Shown here: piece by piece, positions 5,854-9,373 of the stretch
Layout of the letters: every line of letters begins with the position of its first letter
How positions within the stretch are numbered: the first letter of the stretch is position 1
Assembly: GCA_010027395.1 (NCBI GenBank)
Contig: RGVD01000099.1
Span: forward strand, 1-9,373
DNA: 9,373 nt
DNA from: Bacteroidota bacterium
Lineage (GTDB): Bacteria; Bacteroidota; Bacteroidia; UKL13-3
Direction: 5' to 3'
The notes under the pieces: model-generated
What the model was told of the DNA's origin: nothing
Databases searched by the model: none
Seen by the model: the letters and a program-made list of their open reading frames with translations, nothing else
Program-made: the position numbers and the translations under genes

Positions 5854-7485
5854 TTGAAGATAAATAAAATAATTAGCAATGTTTTGTTTCTTTGTGTATG
5901 CTTGTTTGCTGGTTTAAACTCAAATGCCCAAACACAAAAAACTGATAGCATCAATAAGGATATCCTGGTGTTGGAAAAGAATGCAAATTTCAGTTCAGAT
6001 ACCACTTATTTTAATTCGCTAAATGACCTTGCCTCTGCCTACAATAATGTAAATCCTGATAGTACTATTTCTATTGCCCTTAAGAGTTTAGGTTATTCAC
6101 AAAAAAACAAATTTGATAAAGGAATATGCGAATCCTTGAGAATTATCGGAATGGGTTTCGTATCAAAAAGTGAATATGCTCATGCATTATCATATTTCAA
6201 TGAAGCCCTTGTTGTTGCAGAAAAAAACCACCTTGAGAAATGTTTAGGGAAGGTATACAATAATCTTGGCATAGTTTACAAAAATTTGGGAGATTACACC
6301 AAAGCCCTGACATTCCATTTTAAAGCACTTCATATTAAAGAAAAACAAGGGGATAACAAAGCCATAGCAAATAGTTTGGGCAATATTGCTATCATCTATA
6401 AAAACCTCAATAAACCTAACCTGTCTTTAACAAATTATATTAGAGCACTAAAGATTTTTGAAAGTTTAGGTGATAAAGTGGGAATATCATCTTGTCTGAA
6501 TAATATCGGTAATGTTTACACAATTCAGAAACTCTATACACAATCCATTTATTTCAACCTAAGAGCTTTGCGCATTCAAGAAGAAATTGGCGATAAAAAA
6601 GGTATTGCTTATAGCCTAGGGTATTTGGGTTTAGGTAATTACTATTTAAAACATTACGCGGATGCCATTGCCTATTTAAATGAGTCCATTACACTGAAAG
6701 ATGAATTTGGAGATAAATATTCAGTTGCTGAGAGTTACGAATACCTTAGTAAAGTATACCAAGCACAGAAAAATTACGACAAAGCCCTAGGCTGCCTGGA
6801 TAAAGCCATGAGTGTAGCTAAAACAATCGGACAAAAACAATTAATTGCCAATTGCTATGATGGATATTATACCATTTACAAATTGACCAATCAACCACTC
6901 CTTGCTATGTCAAACCTTGAACAGAGGGTGATTTATGATGATAGCTTAAGAATTTCTGAAAGTCAAATTCAATTGGTACAACTGCAAAGCAAATATGAAT
7001 ATGATTTGAAAGAGAGTAAATTATTGGCAGAGCAAAAACAAAAAGAGATTGATATTTCAAACCAATTAAGGCATCAGCGCATCATTATTTGGCTTGGATT
7101 ATTAATTATCTTAGTTGGTTCAATAGCAATAAGACAGATATTTAAAAGTAGAAAAAAATTGCAAGAGGCATACAATAACCTAGAAGAAGCTAAGAACAAA
7201 ATCTCTGCTCTTAATAGCAATTTACAAGAAAGAGTAAAAGAAAGAACGATTAACCTTGAAAATGCCAACGATAAACTTAAGGAGCATATATACTCAATCA
7301 ATCACATCATCAGAAAACCACTTGCAAACATTTTAGGAATTATCAATTTAGTAAATAAAGAGGATTTCAGTGACCCAGCCAATTTAGAATCCATAGAATT
7401 GCTCGAGAAAACCACCAAACAACTAGATGAAATTATTAAGGAACTAAACAATAACCCAGATTATAAAATTAAAGATGATAAGTAA
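5854..7485 (+). CDS. Secreted/membrane TPR protein ending in a lone histidine-kinase DHp domain
   Basis: This 543-residue protein looks like a sensor. A signal peptide (1-25, ending NSNAQ) is followed by about seven to eight tetratricopeptide repeats with a 40-residue period (about 52-365; repeats begin near 92, 132, 170, 210, 250, 290 and 330, most with an LGD/IGDK turn). A coiled coil (370-408), one transmembrane helix (410-428), a second coiled coil (431-478) and a HisKA-like helix pair (480-532) follow. The H-box is NHIIRKPLANILG with candidate phospho-acceptor H484. The residue after His is Ile, not the usual Glu/Asp. The protein stops 11 residues after the second helix, and only 42 bp separate it from ruvC, so no HATPase domain exists. 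The start is TTG: TAA lies five codons upstream with no ATG between, and the signal peptide begins directly. Ligand and partner are unknown. Confidence 0.85.
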   Translation: MKINKIISNVLFLCVCLFAGLNSNAQTQKTDSINKDILVLEKNANFSSDTTYFNSLNDLASAYNNVNPDSTISIALKSLGYSQKNKFDKGICESLRIIGMGFVSKSEYAHALSYFNEALVVAEKNHLEKCLGKVYNNLGIVYKNLGDYTKALTFHFKALHIKEKQGDNKAIANSLGNIAIIYKNLNKPNLSLTNYIRALKIFESLGDKVGISSCLNNIGNVYTIQKLYTQSIYFNLRALRIQEEIGDKKGIAYSLGYLGLGNYYLKHYADAIAYLNESITLKDEFGDKYSVAESYEYLSKVYQAQKNYDKALGCLDKAMSVAKTIGQKQLIANCYDGYYTIYKLTNQPLLAMSNLEQRVIYDDSLRISESQIQLVQLQSKYEYDLKESKLLAEQKQKEIDISNQLRHQRIIIWLGLLIILVGSIAIRQIFKSRKKLQEAYNNLEEAKNKISALNSNLQERVKERTINLENANDKLKEHIYSINHIIRKPLANILGIINLVNKEDFSDPANLESIELLEKTTKQLDEIIKELNNNPDYKIKDDK

Positions 7486-7527
7486 TTGATTGGCTTGAAC
7501 TAATTGCCTTTAGCCTAAATATCAACC

Positions 7528-8118
7528 TTACTTCTTAACCCTGCTTGGGTTTACACTCACAAAACTCTCCCAACTTGAAGCCTTCTTTTTGGCAGGTATT
7601 TTCGATTTGCCAGTGCTTTTTAATTCTGGTATGACCAATTTGTTTTGCAAAAAATGGCAATAAGCAGCAGCCAATCCATCTGTTGCGTCAAAGAATTTGT
7701 TATCGTTTTCAAATTTCAAGATCCGTTGCAACATGGACGAAACTTGCTCCTTACTGGCATTGCCACTTCCTGTTATGCTTTGTTTGATTTTTTTGGGCGA
7801 GTATTCATTCACCGCTAATTCCCTACTCATGGCTGCCGCTATGGCTACGCCTTGTGCCCTGCCAAGCTTGAGCATACTCTGTACATTTTTGCCAAAAAAG
7901 GGTGCTTCAATAGCCATTTCATCGGGTTTGTATTCTTCAATCAAACCTACAGTTCGCTCGAATATCTTTTTTAGTTTAAGGGCATAATCGTCATACTTAT
8001 CCAATTTAAGCACACCCAATGCAAGCAACTCTGCCTCTTTGCCTTTGCAATGAATAACCCCATATCCCATGACTATGGTACCAGGGTCGATGCCTAAAAT
8101 GATGCGTTCTTTTACCAA
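7528..8118 (-). CDS. ruvC: Holliday junction resolvase RuvC
   Basis: This is an endonuclease that cuts four-way DNA junctions symmetrically with the RuvAB branch-migration motor in recombinational repair. It has 196 residues (E. coli 173). The RNase H-like fold shows all four catalytic acids: D11 in GIDPGT, E71 in AIEAPFFGKN, and D144 and D147 in FFDATDGLA, with the same three-residue spacing as E. coli D138/D141. The C-terminus has a lysine-rich tail (about 168-196) ending in SSWESFVSVNPSRVKK, an extension seen in Bacteroidota RuvC. The start codon is TTG at 8118-8116: an in-frame TAA lies two codons upstream and the next methionine (M17) falls after the catalytic D11. It converges on the TPR gene and diverges from the flippase-like gene. 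Confidence 0.96.
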   Translation of the reverse strand: MVKERIILGIDPGTIVMGYGVIHCKGKEAELLALGVLKLDKYDDYALKLKKIFERTVGLIEEYKPDEMAIEAPFFGKNVQSMLKLGRAQGVAIAAAMSRELAVNEYSPKKIKQSITGSGNASKEQVSSMLQRILKFENDNKFFDATDGLAAAYCHFLQNKLVIPELKSTGKSKIPAKKKASSWESFVSVNPSRVKK

Positions 8119-8122
8119 GTTT

Positions 8123-8130
8123 TACGTTTG
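8123..8130 (+). promoter_or_regulatory. Candidate Bacteroidota -7 element (TACGTTTG) for the flippase-like gene
   Basis: TACGTTTG matches TAnnTTTG, the -7 element of the Bacteroidota primary sigma factor, exactly. I do not see a TTTG -33 element at the usual 19-21 bp upstream. If active, transcription would start near 8135, right at the first ATG of the downstream gene. That implies either a leaderless message or use of the later TTG start at 8198. Confidence 0.35.
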
Positions 8131-8134
8131 TTAA

Positions 8135-9172
8135 ATGCTTTGGGTTTCGATATTCGTATTTTTAAAGCGTTATTTGCACACAAACATACTTATTCTGTTG
8201 AAACAATTTATTTCAGACAACCCGAAGTTTGTGAAAACAATAAAAATTCTGCTATTGGTAACCACCCTTGGCTTTATTGTTTTTAAACTCAGCTACTCGT
8301 ACGACCTGAAGAAGTTGTATTCGGAATATAATTTTGATTTTACAGCCAAGCAAATGGCGGGTTTCGTTTTTGTTTTCTTGCTCATGTTTGTCAATTGGGG
8401 ACTAGAAACCAGTAAATGGAAACTCTTAATTAATAAATATGAATCAATCAATTTCTCAAACGCTTTCAAGGCTGTTCTTTCGGGCGTGACATTAAGTGTC
8501 ATTACACCCAATCAAATTGGAGATTTTATAGGCAGGGTGGTTCATTTACAAGTGCTCAATAAAATTAAAGGATCATTGGTTACCATCATAGGACATACAG
8601 CACAAGTAATCATAACAGGCATATTGGGAACCTATGCCCTACTCACATTTGTAGCTCTTATTGACATTGACATCTATTTTATATGGCGAGAAATTGCACT
8701 GATATTATTGGCCTTTCATATCATCATCATTTTCCTATACATCCGTTTCGATATTTTGTATGGATTATTGAATAAAATAAAATGGCTACACAAATTTGAA
8801 AAGTATTTTGAAGTATTTAAAGCCTATAGTAAAATAGAGTTGAGCAAGGTAATCTTGATATCATTTATAAGATATTCTGTATTTGTTATTCAATATTACA
8901 TTCTGCTTCAAAACTTTGGCGTGCAAATACCTTTCATTACTTGCATTGCAGCCATTGTTGCGGTATTTTGTGTGCAATCCATTATTCCCTCTTTCATTCT
9001 AATCGAGATTGGTTTGCGAGGAGCAAGTGCCTTATTCTTCTTTGGCGAATTTAGTAGTAATAAAATTGGCATCTTGTTATCAGCCTACTCATTGTGGATG
9101 ATAAACATGATGATACCTGCTTTGTTAGGTTTGTTTTTTATCTTTCAACTTAAATACAAACGAACCAACTAA
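8135..9172 (+). CDS. Flippase-like multi-pass membrane protein (YbhN/UPF0104, LPG-synthase TM domain type)
   Basis: This is a 345-residue membrane protein with about eight hydrophobic segments. Family-type motifs are NWGLETSKWKLLI (87-99), a polar membrane loop TLSVITPNQIGDFIGR (119-134) resembling the PSRxGExxGR signature, and IIPSFILIEIGLRGAS (283-298), like the PgglGxxE motif near the end. This superfamily includes the transmembrane half of lysylphosphatidylglycerol synthase (MprF) and HpnL/AglD-type proteins, linked to moving lipids or glycolipids across membranes. The soluble lysyl-transfer domain of MprF is absent. Its stop overlaps the start of a GT2 glycosyltransferase by one base, so the two probably work together. 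The start is uncertain: ATG 8135, or TTG 8198 (324 residues, KQFISDNPKF), which would better fit the upstream promoter motif. The substrate cannot be read from the sequence. Confidence 0.85.
   Translation: MLWVSIFVFLKRYLHTNILILLKQFISDNPKFVKTIKILLLVTTLGFIVFKLSYSYDLKKLYSEYNFDFTAKQMAGFVFVFLLMFVNWGLETSKWKLLINKYESINFSNAFKAVLSGVTLSVITPNQIGDFIGRVVHLQVLNKIKGSLVTIIGHTAQVIITGILGTYALLTFVALIDIDIYFIWREIALILLAFHIIIIFLYIRFDILYGLLNKIKWLHKFEKYFEVFKAYSKIELSKVILISFIRYSVFVIQYYILLQNFGVQIPFITCIAAIVAVFCVQSIIPSFILIEIGLRGASALFFFGEFSSNKIGILLSAYSLWMINMMIPALLGLFFIFQLKYKRTN
8181..8188 (-). promoter_or_regulatory. Candidate Bacteroidota -7 element (TATGTTTG) for ruvC
   Basis: On the minus strand 8188-8181 reads TATGTTTG, an exact TAnnTTTG match. 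Transcription would start near 8176 and give a leader of about 58 nt before the ruvC TTG. No clear TTTG -33 element is present at the usual distance. It lies inside the first 20 codons of the flippase-like frame if that gene starts at 8135, but just outside the gene if it starts at 8198. Confidence 0.4.
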
Positions 9173-9373
9173 TGCTTTCCATATCTATTGCTCTCCTTGC
9201 TTTTTATGTAATTCTCATTAGCTATTTTTTTTTAGGATGGATGTTGGTTGTGTATAGAAAAAACAAAGCCTCTGTTTATAATAATCAAAATGCCACAGGA
9301 TTTAGCATTGTTATTTCAGCTAGAAATGAAGAGCAAAATATTGAAGCTTGCTTGAAAAGCATTAGCCAACAAA
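9172..9373 (+). CDS. Family 2 glycosyltransferase, N-terminal fragment (cut by window edge)
   Basis: The ATG at 9172 overlaps the preceding stop (TAATG), a sign of translational coupling. Only 67 residues are visible. An N-terminal membrane helix (about 4-27) is followed by a basic YRKNK stretch, then FSIVISARNEEQNIEACLKSI (about 44-64). This is the opening of a GT-A fold GT2 domain: the hydrophobic first strand, then the A-R/Y-N-E-E nucleotide-sugar binding motif. Enzymes with this layout transfer a sugar from a nucleotide sugar to a lipid or polysaccharide acceptor at the inner face of the membrane. The DxD motif and catalytic base lie beyond the edge, so donor and acceptor are unknown. Confidence 0.88.
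   Translation, partial: MLSISIALLAFYVILISYFFLGWMLVVYRKNKASVYNNQNATGFSIVISARNEEQNIEACLKSISQQ

Noticed and set aside
5854..7485. TPR gene as a frameshifted full histidine kinase
   Set aside because: Only 42 bp lie between its stop and ruvC, and no N-, G1- or G2-box remnant can be read in any frame there or antisense in ruvC.
7486..7527. Bidirectional terminator between the convergent TPR gene and ruvC
   Set aside because: Only a 4-bp GGCT/AGCC pairing with a long loop can be drawn and there is no T-tract; too weak to call.
8135..9172. MprF lysylphosphatidylglycerol synthase
   Set aside because: Only the transmembrane-type domain is present; the protein ends after the last helix without the soluble aminoacyl-transfer domain.
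9224..9232. Run of nine T in the glycosyltransferase gene as a phase-variation tract
   Set aside because: The frame reads cleanly through it, it encodes Phe-Phe-Leu within a membrane helix, and such runs are expected in AT-rich DNA; one sequence cannot show variation.

Overview
The window is AT-rich DNA from a bacterium of the phylum Bacteroidota. Several things suggest this. The ATP synthase alpha subunit has a family-typical insertion (NDIPPSIKHLVKGGGSLTALP). The a subunit carries a long signal-peptide and histidine-rich extension. Intergenic leaders lack Shine-Dalgarno sequences. Two exact matches to the Bacteroidota -7 promoter motif TAnnTTTG lie in the ruvC upstream region. No genus can be named from this sequence alone.

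Layout. Positions 1-5694 on the minus strand hold an F-type ATP synthase operon, read right to left: an unrecognised 83-residue membrane protein, an AtpI-position 4-TM protein, atpB (a), atpE (c), atpF (b), atpH (delta), atpA (alpha) and atpG (gamma, cut by the left edge). The beta and epsilon genes are not seen between these genes; in Bacteroidota they are often elsewhere. The first three genes abut (spacers of 1 and 0 nt) and b-delta-alpha are tightly packed (4 and 9 nt). Three larger gaps carry structure: a G-free leader before atpE, a terminator-like hairpin plus a GAAA-tetraloop hairpin between atpE and atpF, and a nested tandem/inverted repeat between atpA and atpG.

A 159-bp AT-rich spacer (5695-5853) separates this operon from a divergent plus-strand gene for a secreted/membrane TPR protein. 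That protein ends in a histidine-kinase-like dimerisation helix pair with no ATP-binding domain. It converges with ruvC (minus strand, TTG start). On the other side of the ruvC start lies a plus-strand pair: a multi-pass YbhN/UPF0104-type flippase-like protein, overlapping by 1 nt (TAATG) a family 2 glycosyltransferase cut by the right edge.

The operon encodes the membrane proton channel (a, c, b), the stator (b, delta) and part of the catalytic head and shaft (alpha, gamma). The flippase-like/GT2 pair probably acts on a membrane glycoconjugate. The rest is ordinary housekeeping DNA. The best leads are the inter-cistronic RNA structures, the DHp-only TPR protein and the unfamiliar first gene of the atp operon. 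I see no mobile element, CRISPR array, tRNA or rRNA.
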